Assembly (NCBI GenBank): GCA_050181915.1
Contig: JBFXCS010000002.1
Span: 310,001-374,000 of the forward strand
Direction: 5' to 3'
DNA from: JBFXCS01 sp050181915
Lineage (GTDB): Bacteria; Actinomycetota; Thermoleophilia; Miltoncostaeales; Miltoncostaeaceae
DNA length: 64,000 bases
How positions within the stretch are numbered: position 1 is the first letter of the stretch; every line of letters begins with the position of its first letter. Shown here in pieces: positions 51,466-59,532 of this stretch. The notes under the pieces were generated by a model. It was given only the letters and a program-made list of their open reading frames with translations. It had not been told where the DNA came from and made no database searches. The translations under genes and the position numbers were made by a program.

Positions 51466-52089
51466 CTACGGATCCAGCGGCCGGACGGCCGCGACCAGCG
51501 TCTGCGCCGCGCGGGCCAGCCGGTCGATCTCGGACGGGCCCTCGACCACGGTCGAGAAGGCCGCGGCGAAGGTGAGGCCGCTGTACAGCCTGCCCAGCGC
51601 CTCGATGTCGAGCTCGGGCCGGATGTGCCCCCGATCCCTGCTGATCTCCAGGGCCTCGCGCAGGATGGCGCGGAAGTTCTCGCGGATGCCGCGCAGCGCC
51701 CTGCGCAGATCCGGGTCGTCGGCCATCGTGCCGGCCTGCGCCCTCACGCGCAGCACGTCGCGGTAGTCCTCGTCGGCCGCGAGCTGGGCCCAGCGCGAGC
51801 AGAGCTCGGCGAAGGGATCCTCGGCGTCGGTGACGGCGTCGTAGAGGCGCTCCGTCACGGTGTTCGCGCCCTCGTGCAGAACGCCCACCAGCAGCTCGTG
51901 CTTCGACGAGAAGTGCCGGTACAGCAGCGCCTCCGAGCACCCGGCGGCGGCGGCGATCTCGGCGGTGCCGGCGCGGTGGTAGCCCTTGCGCGCGAAGATC
52001 CTCAGGGCCGCGGCCGCGATCACCTTCCGGCGCTCGTCCGCGGTCATCCTGAGCCGCGGCGGATTCGCATCCGGGGGAGCCGAGCCCAT
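51466..52089 (-). CDS. TetR-family transcriptional regulator
   Basis: A 207-residue repressor. Its helix-turn-helix is TAEIAAAAGCSEALLYRHFSSKHELLVGVLHEG (about 40-72), preceded by RRKVIAAAALRIFARKGYHRAG. TAGATT (minus strand, 52096-52101) lies six bases before the ATG, so it has its own leaderless promoter, separate from the upstream iron-transport genes. It is probably co-transcribed with the GH16 gene, which it may control. Confidence 0.85.
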   Translation of the reverse strand: MGSAPPDANPPRLRMTADERRKVIAAAALRIFARKGYHRAGTAEIAAAAGCSEALLYRHFSSKHELLVGVLHEGANTVTERLYDAVTDAEDPFAELCSRWAQLAADEDYRDVLRVRAQAGTMADDPDLRRALRGIRENFRAILREALEISRDRGHIRPELDIEALGRLYSGLTFAAAFSTVVEGPSEIDRLARAAQTLVAAVRPLDP

Positions 52090-52095
52090 CGCGGC

Positions 52096-52101
52096 AATCT
52101 A
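52096..52101 (-). promoter_or_regulatory. -10-like TAGATT before the TetR gene
   Basis: The hexamer is six bases from the start codon, within the 44-base gap after the iron permease gene. Confidence 0.4.
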
Positions 52102-52133
52102 TCTCAGCCGGGGAGCCGCCGGCGCGATCGCGT

Positions 52134-53168
52134 TCAGCGTGCACGGGGTCCCCATTCCGTGAACAGGAGCCAGATCAGGTAGAGGCCGCCGAGGGCGCCG
52201 GTGGCGATGCCCACCGGCAGCTCGCCGCCCGGCAGCGCGCGCTGGGCGATCAGGTCGCCCGCCAGCAGCAGCACCCCGCCCATGAGGGCGCTCGGCAGCA
52301 GCTCGGGGACGCCCCGGCGGGTGAGGCGCCGGGCGATCTGCGGCGCGGCGAGCGCGACGAAGGAGACCGGCCCGGCGGTGGCGGTGGCGACGGCGGTGAG
52401 CAGCACGGCCGTCGAGATGAGCGCCAGCCGGGTGCGCTCGATCGGCACGCCGAGGGCGGCGGCGAGGTCGTCGCCGGTCTCCAGGGTCCGCAGCCTCGGC
52501 CCCTGGATCGCCGCGAGCGGCATCAGCACGCAGAGCGAGAGCGCCAGGGGGCCGGCGTACTCCCACCCGCGCCCGTTGAGGCTCCCCGTGAGCCAGACGC
52601 GCGCCGCCTCGGCGGTGTCGAGCGGCGCCCGCGCGATCAGGTAGGTGTTGAGGGCCGCCAGCAGGGACGAGACGCCGATGCCGACCAGCAGCAGGCGCTG
52701 CGGTCCGGCGCCGCCCCGGCCCAGCGCGTAGACCGCGACGGCGGTGGCCAGCCCGCCGCCGACCGCCCCGCCCGCCACCGCGGCGCTGCCGCCGCCGGCG
52801 ACCATGATCTGGAACAGGGCGCCGGTGGCCGATCCCCAGGTGACCCCGACGATGTCCGGGCTGCCCAGGGGGTTGCGGGTGATGCTCTGGAAGATCGCGC
52901 CCGCGACCCCGAGGGCGCCGCCCACCATCAGCGCGTTGACGGCTCGCGGCAGGCGCAGCGTGCCCACGATCAGCTCGGCCTCCGGCGACCCGGCGCCGAC
53001 CAGCGTGCGCAGGATGTCGCCGGGGGCGACCGACACCTCCCCGGTCCCGAGCGCCAGCGCCCCCACGCCGACGATGACGAGCACCAGCAGGCCGCACACC
53101 ACCGCGGGCCGGCGGGCGGGCCGGCGCGACACCCGGCCGCCCCACAGGCGCACCGCCCGGCCGCTCAT
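52134..53168 (-). CDS. fepG: FecCD-family iron-siderophore permease (FepG-like)
   Basis: A 344-residue permease with about ten helices. It has LRLPRAVNALMVGGALGVAGAIFQSITRNPLGSPDIVG, the family signature, and FVALAAPQIARRLTRRG in the coupling loop to the ATPase. The ATG at 53168 overlaps the FepD stop (ATGA). It forms a heterodimeric channel with the next protein. No ATPase gene follows: the next gene is a TetR regulator. Confidence 0.88.
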   Translation of the reverse strand: MSGRAVRLWGGRVSRRPARRPAVVCGLLVLVIVGVGALALGTGEVSVAPGDILRTLVGAGSPEAELIVGTLRLPRAVNALMVGGALGVAGAIFQSITRNPLGSPDIVGVTWGSATGALFQIMVAGGGSAAVAGGAVGGGLATAVAVYALGRGGAGPQRLLLVGIGVSSLLAALNTYLIARAPLDTAEAARVWLTGSLNGRGWEYAGPLALSLCVLMPLAAIQGPRLRTLETGDDLAAALGVPIERTRLALISTAVLLTAVATATAGPVSFVALAAPQIARRLTRRGVPELLPSALMGGVLLLAGDLIAQRALPGGELPVGIATGALGGLYLIWLLFTEWGPRAR

Positions 53169-54157
53169 CCGGTGCCGATGCGGTCGCGCCGCACCAGGGC
53201 GATGAAGAAGGGGGCGCCGAGGAATGCGACCACCACGCCCGCCTGCAGCTCTCCGGGGCGGTCGGCGACCCGGCCGATGACGTCGGCCACCAGCACCAGC
53301 ACCGGGCCGAGCAGGAGCGAGTAGGCCGCGATCCAGCGGTGGTCCGCGCCGCACACGATGCGCGCGATCTGCGGCACGGCGAGGCCCACGAACACCATCG
53401 GCCCGACGGCGGCGGTGGCCGCGCCGCAGAGCGCCGTGATGGCCACGATGCTCCCCGCGCGCGTCCTGACGGGCATCGCGCCGAGCGCCCGTCCCATGTC
53501 GTCCCCCAGGGCGAGGGCGTTGAGCTGGCGCGCCAGCAGGAGCCCCGCGGCGACGCCCGCGACCGCGAAGGGGGCGACCATCGGCGCCACGCCGCCGCGG
53601 CCGCTCAGCGAGCCGACCTCCCAGGTGCGGAACTGGTCGAAGACGCGGGGGTTGGTGAGGACGACCGCGGTGATCGCCGCCGTCAGGGTCGCGGTGACGG
53701 CGAGGCCGGCCAGCACCAGGCGCGCGGGCGTCGCCGACCCGGCGCCCCGCGAGCCCAGCGCGTAGACGAGCAGGGTGGTGAGCGCGGCGCCGGCGATCGC
53801 GAACCACACGTATCCCGTGAAGGAGGTCACCCCGAACGCGGCCATCGCCGCGACCACCCCCGCCGCCGCCCCGGCGTTCACCCCCAGCAGCCCCGGATCG
53901 GCGAGCGGGTTGCGCGTCAGCGCCTGCATCAGCGCCCCGGCCAGGGCGAGCGAGGCGCCCACCTCGAGGCCCAGGAGGGTCCGGGGCACCCGGCCGTCGC
54001 GCAGGATGTCGGTCTCGAGGTTGTCGCCGCCCCCCAGCACCAGCCGCCACACGTCGAGCAGCGGGATGGAGCGGGTGCCGACGCTGATGCTGAGCGCCAC
54101 CGCCAGCGCCAGCAGGATCAGGGCGGCGGCGAGCCCCGACCACCGCCGGGCCGTCAT
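53165..54157 (-). CDS. fepD: FecCD-family iron-siderophore permease (FepD-like)
   Basis: A 330-residue permease. It has GRVPRTLLGLEVGASLALAGALMQALTRNPLADPGLLGVNAGAA near the N-terminus and MVFVGLAVPQIARIVCGADHRW in the cytoplasmic coupling loop. About ten helices are predicted. The ATG overlaps the esterase stop by four bases. With FepG and the binding protein it would import a ferric siderophore across the cytoplasmic membrane. Confidence 0.88.
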   Translation of the reverse strand: MTARRWSGLAAALILLALAVALSISVGTRSIPLLDVWRLVLGGGDNLETDILRDGRVPRTLLGLEVGASLALAGALMQALTRNPLADPGLLGVNAGAAAGVVAAMAAFGVTSFTGYVWFAIAGAALTTLLVYALGSRGAGSATPARLVLAGLAVTATLTAAITAVVLTNPRVFDQFRTWEVGSLSGRGGVAPMVAPFAVAGVAAGLLLARQLNALALGDDMGRALGAMPVRTRAGSIVAITALCGAATAAVGPMVFVGLAVPQIARIVCGADHRWIAAYSLLLGPVLVLVADVIGRVADRPGELQAGVVVAFLGAPFFIALVRRDRIGTG

Positions 54158-55461
54158 CCGCGCGCGGCCGGTCCCCACGTGCCGGCGACGCGCTCGAGCC
54201 CCTCCGCCATCGCGCTGCGCCAGCAGATCGCGTCGTGGCCGCCGCTGTACTCGCCGTAGGTCACGCGGTGGCCGGCCGAGCGCAGGGCGTCGCGGAGCCG
54301 CCGGTGCTGGTCGATGAGGGCCCACTCCTCGCTGCCCACCTCCAGGTGCACCGTGGCGGGCGCGGCGGATGCGGCGAGGGCGCCGAGCCACCCGCCGTCG
54401 GTCGCGTCGCCGTCCGGCGACCACCAGAGGGACGCCGACTGGACCACGGCGGCGCCGAAGCGCCCGCCGCTCAGCAGCAGGTGGAGGGCGGTGAGGCCGC
54501 CGAGGCTCTGGCCCGCCACGATCGTGCGGTCCGGGTCGCCGGTGACCCAGGCGCGCGCCGCCGCCCAGGGGATGAGCTCGTCGACCACGAACCGCTCGAA
54601 GGCCGCGTCGCAGGTGAGGTCGCGCCACCGCGTGGCCACGTCCACCGAATCCGGCAGCACGGCGACGAGGGGCGGTACGGCCCCCTCGGCGATCAGGCCG
54701 TCGAGGATCGCGGGCAGGTCGAGCCGGCCGCACCAGTCCTCGCCGTCGAACACCACCGCGAGCGGCATCGGCCCGGCGGGGACCCCGGCGGGGACGTACA
54801 GCCAGGCGTCGCGGGGGGCGCCCAGGGCCGCCGGGGGCAGCCGCCCGCGGGTCACGGTCCCGCGCGGCGCCCCGGCGGGGACCGGGCGCGGGAGGGCGGG
54901 CGCGTCCGGCAGCTCGGCGACCGACAGCGGCGCGCCGCCCGCGCGGCCCGGGAAGCGGCGGGAATTCAGCGGATCGGCCGCGGCCAGCGCCGCCATGCCC
55001 CTCCAGCGCCGGCCCGGGCCGGGTGGCCCCTCGCCCTCCGCCGGGGGCTCCGGACCGTCGTCGGCGGCGAGCTGGTACGTGGCGCGCCAGTCGGCCGGCA
55101 GCAGGTAGCTGCGGTGCCAGACGTCCGTGCCCGGCAGGCGCTCCAGGGTGCTCGCCTCCCAGACGCTCGGGTCGGTGAGCTTGTTGGCCATCAGCAGCAC
55201 GGCCCGGGTGCCCGGCGCCGCGCCGTGGCGGTCGCGCCACAGGAAGGTCGCGATGCGCGCGTCGGGCCCGTCGCCCGGCTCGACCAGCGGCGTGCCCCGC
55301 TCCGCGACCTCGTCCCAGAAGGCCGCGGCGGCCCGGTCGCCGTCGCGGCGGACGGCGTCGCCCAGGGCCGTCATCCGCGGGCTCGCGACGACGCGCGGCG
55401 GGGGCGCCTTGGGGGGCCGGTGCGTCACCACCGGCACCGCCCGCGCGTCGCGCGCGGTCAC
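54154..55461 (-). CDS. fes: Enterochelin-esterase-like hydrolase (Fes type)
   Basis: A 435-residue alpha/beta hydrolase of the enterobactin/enterochelin esterase group. An N-terminal domain (about 40-200, with DRHGAAPGTRAVLLMANKLTD and WHRSYLLPADWRATYQL) matches the Fes N-terminal domain. The catalytic domain has S319 in VAGQSLGGLTAL and H409 in YSGGHDAICW. It should hydrolyse the ester backbone of a tri-catecholate siderophore to release iron in the cytoplasm. The GTG start overlaps the binding-protein stop. Confidence 0.85.
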   Translation of the reverse strand: MTARDARAVPVVTHRPPKAPPPRVVASPRMTALGDAVRRDGDRAAAAFWDEVAERGTPLVEPGDGPDARIATFLWRDRHGAAPGTRAVLLMANKLTDPSVWEASTLERLPGTDVWHRSYLLPADWRATYQLAADDGPEPPAEGEGPPGPGRRWRGMAALAAADPLNSRRFPGRAGGAPLSVAELPDAPALPRPVPAGAPRGTVTRGRLPPAALGAPRDAWLYVPAGVPAGPMPLAVVFDGEDWCGRLDLPAILDGLIAEGAVPPLVAVLPDSVDVATRWRDLTCDAAFERFVVDELIPWAAARAWVTGDPDRTIVAGQSLGGLTALHLLLSGGRFGAAVVQSASLWWSPDGDATDGGWLGALAASAAPATVHLEVGSEEWALIDQHRRLRDALRSAGHRVTYGEYSGGHDAICWRSAMAEGLERVAGTWGPAARG

Positions 55462-56468
55462 CCCGGCGTCGCCAGGGTTCGCTCGACGTCGTCCAGCACG
55501 ACCTGCTCGGCCAGGTAGCCGCCGGCGCTCGTCCAGGCGGACCCGTCGACCGGCACGACGTGCCCGGCGCGGACCGCCGCGAGCCGGAGGAAGCCCGGCG
55601 TGTCCTCGGCCCAGCGGATCGCCTGCCGGGCCGCGGCGAGGTCGGCCGGCGTGTCGGAGACGCCGCCCGCGGCGCCGCCGTTGCCGAGCGATCCGAAGAA
55701 GATCCAGTCGCCGTCGAGCTGGTCGATGTTCTCGAGGCTGATCGGGACGGAGTGGCCCGGGCCCTCGCGGTCCTGGCTGGGGGGACGCCGCAGGCCGAGG
55801 GCCGTCAGCGTGCGCCCCGCCGCGAGCTCCTTCAGGATCACCGACGGCAGGCCGAAGCCGCCCCAGCGCACGATGCTGATCCGGGCGCCCGCGTTCGCGC
55901 CGAGCCGCGACCGGATGTCGCGCACGCGGGCGTCGAACTCGTCGAGCAGGCGCCGCCCCTCGTCGGCGCGGCCCACCACGTCGGCGAGGGACGAGAAGGC
56001 CGTGCGCCAGTCCTGGCCGGTGCGGCTCACGTAGACCGTGGGGGCGATGAGCCTCAGCTTGTCGAGGATCGCCTCGTCCTGGACCGAGGTACCGTCCGCG
56101 ACGATCAGGTCCGGCGCGAGGGCCGCGACCCGCTCGATGCTGGGCTGGCCGAGGATGCCCACCGACGCGATCCCCTCCGCCCGGTCGGAGAGGTACGAGG
56201 GCATTCCGCCCTGGCCGCGTCCCGCCGTGGCGGCCACCGGCGTCACGCCGAGGGCGAGCAGGCCGTCGAGCGTGGGCTCGCTGAGGGCGACGATCCGGGT
56301 GGGCCGCTCGGGCACCGAGGTGACGTGCCCCTGGACGTCGGTGTAGGGGCGACCGCCCACCGCACCGTCACCCGCGCCGGCGCAGGCGGTCACGAGGGCC
56401 GCGATCACGACGGCGGCGGCGGCGAGCCACCGGCGCGTCACGCGGCCGGTGTCGCGAGGGACCTTCAC
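55458..56468 (-). CDS. fepB: Iron-siderophore ABC substrate-binding lipoprotein (FepB-like)
   Basis: A 336-residue periplasmic-binding-protein-like lipoprotein with lipobox LVTAC. It has VQGHVTSVPERPTRIVALSEPTLDGLLALGVTPVAAT and LAPDLIVADGTSVQDEAILDKL, the pattern of the FepB/FhuD family. The GTG at 56468 is chosen; a second GTG nine codons on is possible. Neither has a clear ribosome-binding site. A TACACT -10 lies inside an iron-box-like sequence upstream. It is first gene of a four-gene operon (binding protein, esterase, two permeases). Confidence 0.87.
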   Translation of the reverse strand: MKVPRDTGRVTRRWLAAAAVVIAALVTACAGAGDGAVGGRPYTDVQGHVTSVPERPTRIVALSEPTLDGLLALGVTPVAATAGRGQGGMPSYLSDRAEGIASVGILGQPSIERVAALAPDLIVADGTSVQDEAILDKLRLIAPTVYVSRTGQDWRTAFSSLADVVGRADEGRRLLDEFDARVRDIRSRLGANAGARISIVRWGGFGLPSVILKELAAGRTLTALGLRRPPSQDREGPGHSVPISLENIDQLDGDWIFFGSLGNGGAAGGVSDTPADLAAARQAIRWAEDTPGFLRLAAVRAGHVVPVDGSAWTSAGGYLAEQVVLDDVERTLATPG

Positions 56469-56487
56469 AGGAGGCGTCGGCACCGGG

Positions 56488-56506
56488 TGAGTGTAGACTA
56501 ACTTGC
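56488..56506. promoter_or_regulatory. Candidate iron box over the fepB promoter
   Basis: On the minus strand GCAAGTTAGTCTACACTCA matches 12 of 19 positions of the DtxR/IdeR consensus, with the core GTTAG-N-CTA intact. A TACACT -10 (56490-56495) lies within it, so a bound regulator would block fepB. It also lies six bases from a plus-strand TTGAAG that may serve the secreted-protein genes. Confidence 0.4.
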
Positions 56507-56511
56507 CGATT

Positions 56512-56542
56512 TTGAAGGTGGACCGAATGCTTCGAATACGGT
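56512..56542 (+). promoter_or_regulatory. Candidate promoter for the secreted-protein trio
   Basis: TTGAAG at 56512-56517 and TACGGT at 56537-56542 are spaced by 19 bases, upstream of the gene at 56593 and next to the candidate iron box. Confidence 0.3.
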
Positions 56543-56592
56543 ACCCCTTCATCATGGAGATCGGGCGGGAACGAGGCCGGGAGGAACGCATC

Positions 56593-57015
56593 ATGGGAGC
56601 TCGCCGCAGAACGGGGCACCTGCTTGGCGTCGCGGCGGCGGCGACAGCCGCCGCATGGATCGCCGGCGGGCAGGCGGGGGCCGTGCCGCCGGGCGGACCG
56701 GTCGACATGCCCAACGGCGCCAAGGTCTCCATCTCGACCGCGAAGGTCGTCGCCGGAGGCCGCATCAGGGTCGTCGGCACCAACTGGAAGGCGAAGGGCT
56801 CGCGCGTCTACGGACGCCCGGTCGTGACGATCAAGCTCGACGACCGCGACGTGCTGGCCACCTTCCCGATCAAGAAGAAGCGCTTCGCCGGCTGGGTGAG
56901 GATCCCCAAGCAGGTGCGCCTCGGGCACCACTGGTTCCGCTTCCTGGCCGCCGAGCCCGCGACCAGCGTGAAGAGCAAGAAGTTCCGCGTGGTCGCCCCG
57001 CCGAAGCGCCGCTGA
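56593..57015 (+). CDS. Small secreted protein, single Ig-like module (1 of 3)
   Basis: A 140-residue exported protein. The ATG has GGGAGGAA eight bases upstream. A signal peptide (LLGVAAAATAAAWIAGGQAGA) is followed by VPPGGPVDMPNGAKVSIS, a motif also at the mature start of the next two proteins. The single module contains GGRIRVVGTNW, VTIKLDDRD and HHWFRFLA. The C-terminus is Lys-rich. No anchor or enzyme motif is seen. It is divergent from fepB across the candidate iron box, so a role at the cell surface under iron limitation is inferred. Confidence 0.65.
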   Translation: MGARRRTGHLLGVAAAATAAAWIAGGQAGAVPPGGPVDMPNGAKVSISTAKVVAGGRIRVVGTNWKAKGSRVYGRPVVTIKLDDRDVLATFPIKKKRFAGWVRIPKQVRLGHHWFRFLAAEPATSVKSKKFRVVAPPKRR

Positions 57016-57049
57016 CGCCGCCGTCCGCCGACCCAAGGAGCAGGTCTCG

Positions 57050-58612
57050 ATGATCGTCGCCCACATCGGTGCCGGGCGCGCGGGGGCGCGCATCGCCCTC
57101 GTCCTGGCCGCCCTCGGCTGCGCCCTGCTGGCGCTGGCGGGGGCGCGACCCGCCGGCGCCATTCCGCCCGGCGGACCGGTCGAGAACCGCAACGGCGCAT
57201 CGGTCGCGATCGACCAGCGCGTCGTGGCGCCCGTCGCCGACGGCGGCGGGCAGATCGCCTTCAGCGGGACCGGCTTCGCGCCGGATCAGGTGCTGTGGGT
57301 GAAGGTGGACGACGGCCTGGTCCTGCCCGACCCGGCGCGCCGCCCGGCGCCGCCCGCGGGCTCGAATCACACGCCCGACAGCTTCCTGGTCGTGAAGGCC
57401 GACGGCACGGGCGCGATCGCCGGCACGGTCGACCTGTCCGACACCCGCGACGAGGACGCGGGCCTCGTCGGCCCCGGCGTGCACCGGCTGCGCTTCCTCG
57501 GCAACAGCCCCCAGGCGTACAGCATCCACGCCGACGTCCTGGTGGCGGCGAACGCGACCCTCCCGGTGGCCCAGGTCGGGGCGCCGCCGGGCGCCGCGGC
57601 GGTCGGCCCCGGCGCCGCCCTGCCGGTGACCTACCTCGGCGCGGACCACCTCTACGACGACATCCCGCGGCTGGTCGCCGGCTCGGTGGTGCCGTACCGG
57701 GTGGCCGGCTTCGCGCCGGACAGCACGGTCAGCGTGAAGCTCAACGACGGGGCGATCGCGCCGCCCGGTGTGGCCAACGGCGTCTGGGCCACCTTCACGA
57801 CCGACGGCGCGGGCGCGGCCTCCGGGCTGCTGCCGGCGATCCCCACGGGCACGCCCGGGTCGTACTGGCTGCGGTTCCTGCAGCCGGGCAGGAGCGTCTA
57901 CGCGCCCTTCGCCGTGGTCGCCAACGACGGCGGCCGCGACGTGTCGGTGGGCACCACCCCGGTCGCGCCCGGCGCCGTCGTGCCCTTCTCGACCGCCAAC
58001 CTGGTGCGCTCTCCGGCCGACTACTGGCCCACCCCCGCGACCAACGGGCAGTCGCTGAGCGTGCAGCTCGACGGCGCCGGCACGCCTCAGGCGTACGTGG
58101 CGAACGACGGCGGATCGCCGGGCACCGGCTCCGTCGCGGCCGGCTTCGCGCTTCCCGCCGACGTCGCCCCGGGCGCGCACGAGCTGGTCTTCTGGACGGG
58201 CTTCACGGCACAGTCCGACGGTCCCCAGGCCGTCTTCGTGCGTCCCTTCACGGTGGCCTCCGCCGGGTCCGGCGCGCCCACGGGCCCCGCCGGGCCGCAA
58301 CCCGATCCGGGGACGAAGCCCGCGCGGGCGCGGGCGCCGCGCTTCACGGTGTCGTGCCGGCTGATCCGCGGCCGCACCGCGGTGCGCTGCACCGTGGCGA
58401 CGCGCCGCTTCGAGCGACCGGCCCGATCGCCGAAGCCGGTGACGACGGCGCGCGCCCAGGTCCGCGGCGTGCGGGGCGCCGCGGGGGCGCGCAGCCGGAA
58501 GGCGCTGCGGCTCGTGGTGCGCTCGACGCGGCCGCTGCCCCGCGGCGTGAAGGTGACGCTGCGCGTCGTCACGGCCGGCGCCGCGCGCACGATCACGGTG
58601 CGCGCACGATGA
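57050..58612 (+). CDS. Secreted protein with three Ig-like modules (2 of 3)
   Basis: A 520-residue exported protein. AAGGAG precedes the ATG. The signal peptide (ALVLAALGCALLALAGARPAGA) is followed by IPPGGPVENRNGASVAID. At least three repeats of the module can be seen: GGQIAFSGTGF/LWVKVDDG/HRLRFLG (about 55-165), VVPYRVAGF/VSVKLNDG/YWLRFLQPG (about 200-290) and VVPFSTANL/LSVQLDG/HELVFWTG (about 300-390). The C-terminal about 100 residues form an Arg/Ala-rich Ig-like domain. Its stop overlaps the next gene (ATGA). Confidence 0.65.
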   Translation: MIVAHIGAGRAGARIALVLAALGCALLALAGARPAGAIPPGGPVENRNGASVAIDQRVVAPVADGGGQIAFSGTGFAPDQVLWVKVDDGLVLPDPARRPAPPAGSNHTPDSFLVVKADGTGAIAGTVDLSDTRDEDAGLVGPGVHRLRFLGNSPQAYSIHADVLVAANATLPVAQVGAPPGAAAVGPGAALPVTYLGADHLYDDIPRLVAGSVVPYRVAGFAPDSTVSVKLNDGAIAPPGVANGVWATFTTDGAGAASGLLPAIPTGTPGSYWLRFLQPGRSVYAPFAVVANDGGRDVSVGTTPVAPGAVVPFSTANLVRSPADYWPTPATNGQSLSVQLDGAGTPQAYVANDGGSPGTGSVAAGFALPADVAPGAHELVFWTGFTAQSDGPQAVFVRPFTVASAGSGAPTGPAGPQPDPGTKPARARAPRFTVSCRLIRGRTAVRCTVATRRFERPARSPKPVTTARAQVRGVRGAAGARSRKALRLVVRSTRPLPRGVKVTLRVVTAGAARTITVRAR

Positions 58613-59532
58613 GGCGGGGCGTCGCCCGGCGCCTCCCGCTCGCCGCCGCGCTGGTGGCGGCCGGCATCGCCGCGGGCCCCGCCGTGGCGATACCGCCCGG
58701 CGGCGCGGTGGACAACCCCGGCAACCCGCCCGCGACGATCGCCATCACCACGCCGCAGGTGAGCGCGGGCGGCACGGTCGGCTTCGTCGGGACCGGATGG
58801 CTGAACAGCCGCGGCGAGGGCCAGCGCTTCTACATCAAGATCGACGACCACGGCTCCTCGGGCATCGGCCCCTTCCAGGCGAACGCCGACGGCACCGTCT
58901 GCGGCACCCTCTCGCTCACGCCGCCGGCCGGGGCGACGCCCGCCCAGCGGGCCGACTACGCCCCCGCCGACATCGGCGACCCGGCCAAGCCCCACTGGCT
59001 CCGCTTCCTCGCCGGCCCCTACTCGGGCATGGAGTGGAACGCGCCCGCGCGCAGCCTCCACGGGGACTTCGCCGTCGTCGACGGCCCCGGCACGCAACCG
59101 CCCGCCTGCGACGGCGTGTCCACGCCGCCGCCGTCGATCGCGCCGCCGCCGCCGTCCTCCGACCCCGCGCCGCCCGCCGCCGGCGCGACCCGGCCCGCGC
59201 TGACCGTCGCGCGCCGGCTGCGGCCCGCACGCAACCGCCTGGCCGTGACGGCGAAGGGCGGATCCGAGGCCACGGTGGTCACGGTCACCGTCCGCAGCGC
59301 CGCGCGCGTGCGGCTGCGCGCGGGCGCGCGCGCCCGCCTCGTCCAGGTCACCCGCCCCGTGCGCACGCTGCTCCGCGCGAGCTCCGCGCGGCGGCTCTCC
59401 CTACCGCTCTCCGCCGCCGGCAGGGCCCTGCTGCGGCACCGCGCGTCGGTGACCGTGATCGTCCGGCTCGCACCGGCCGGCGGCGCCGCCGTCACCCGCC
59501 GCGCGACCCTGCGCCGAGGGCTCACACCGTGA
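58609..59532 (+). CDS. Secreted protein with one Ig-like module (3 of 3)
   Basis: A 307-residue exported protein. A signal peptide (RLPLAAALVAAGIAAGPAVA) is followed by IPPGGAVDNPGNPPATIAIT. The module shows GGTVGFVGTGW, YIKIDDHG and PHWLRFLAGPY (about 50-160). A Pro/Ser-rich linker (about 165-195) leads to an Ala/Arg/Val-rich C-terminal domain. It is co-translated with the previous gene through ATGA. Its end overlaps the convergent MBL gene by 11 bases. Confidence 0.65.
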   Translation: MRRGVARRLPLAAALVAAGIAAGPAVAIPPGGAVDNPGNPPATIAITTPQVSAGGTVGFVGTGWLNSRGEGQRFYIKIDDHGSSGIGPFQANADGTVCGTLSLTPPAGATPAQRADYAPADIGDPAKPHWLRFLAGPYSGMEWNAPARSLHGDFAVVDGPGTQPPACDGVSTPPPSIAPPPPSSDPAPPAAGATRPALTVARRLRPARNRLAVTAKGGSEATVVTVTVRSAARVRLRAGARARLVQVTRPVRTLLRASSARRLSLPLSAAGRALLRHRASVTVIVRLAPAGGAAVTRRATLRRGLTP

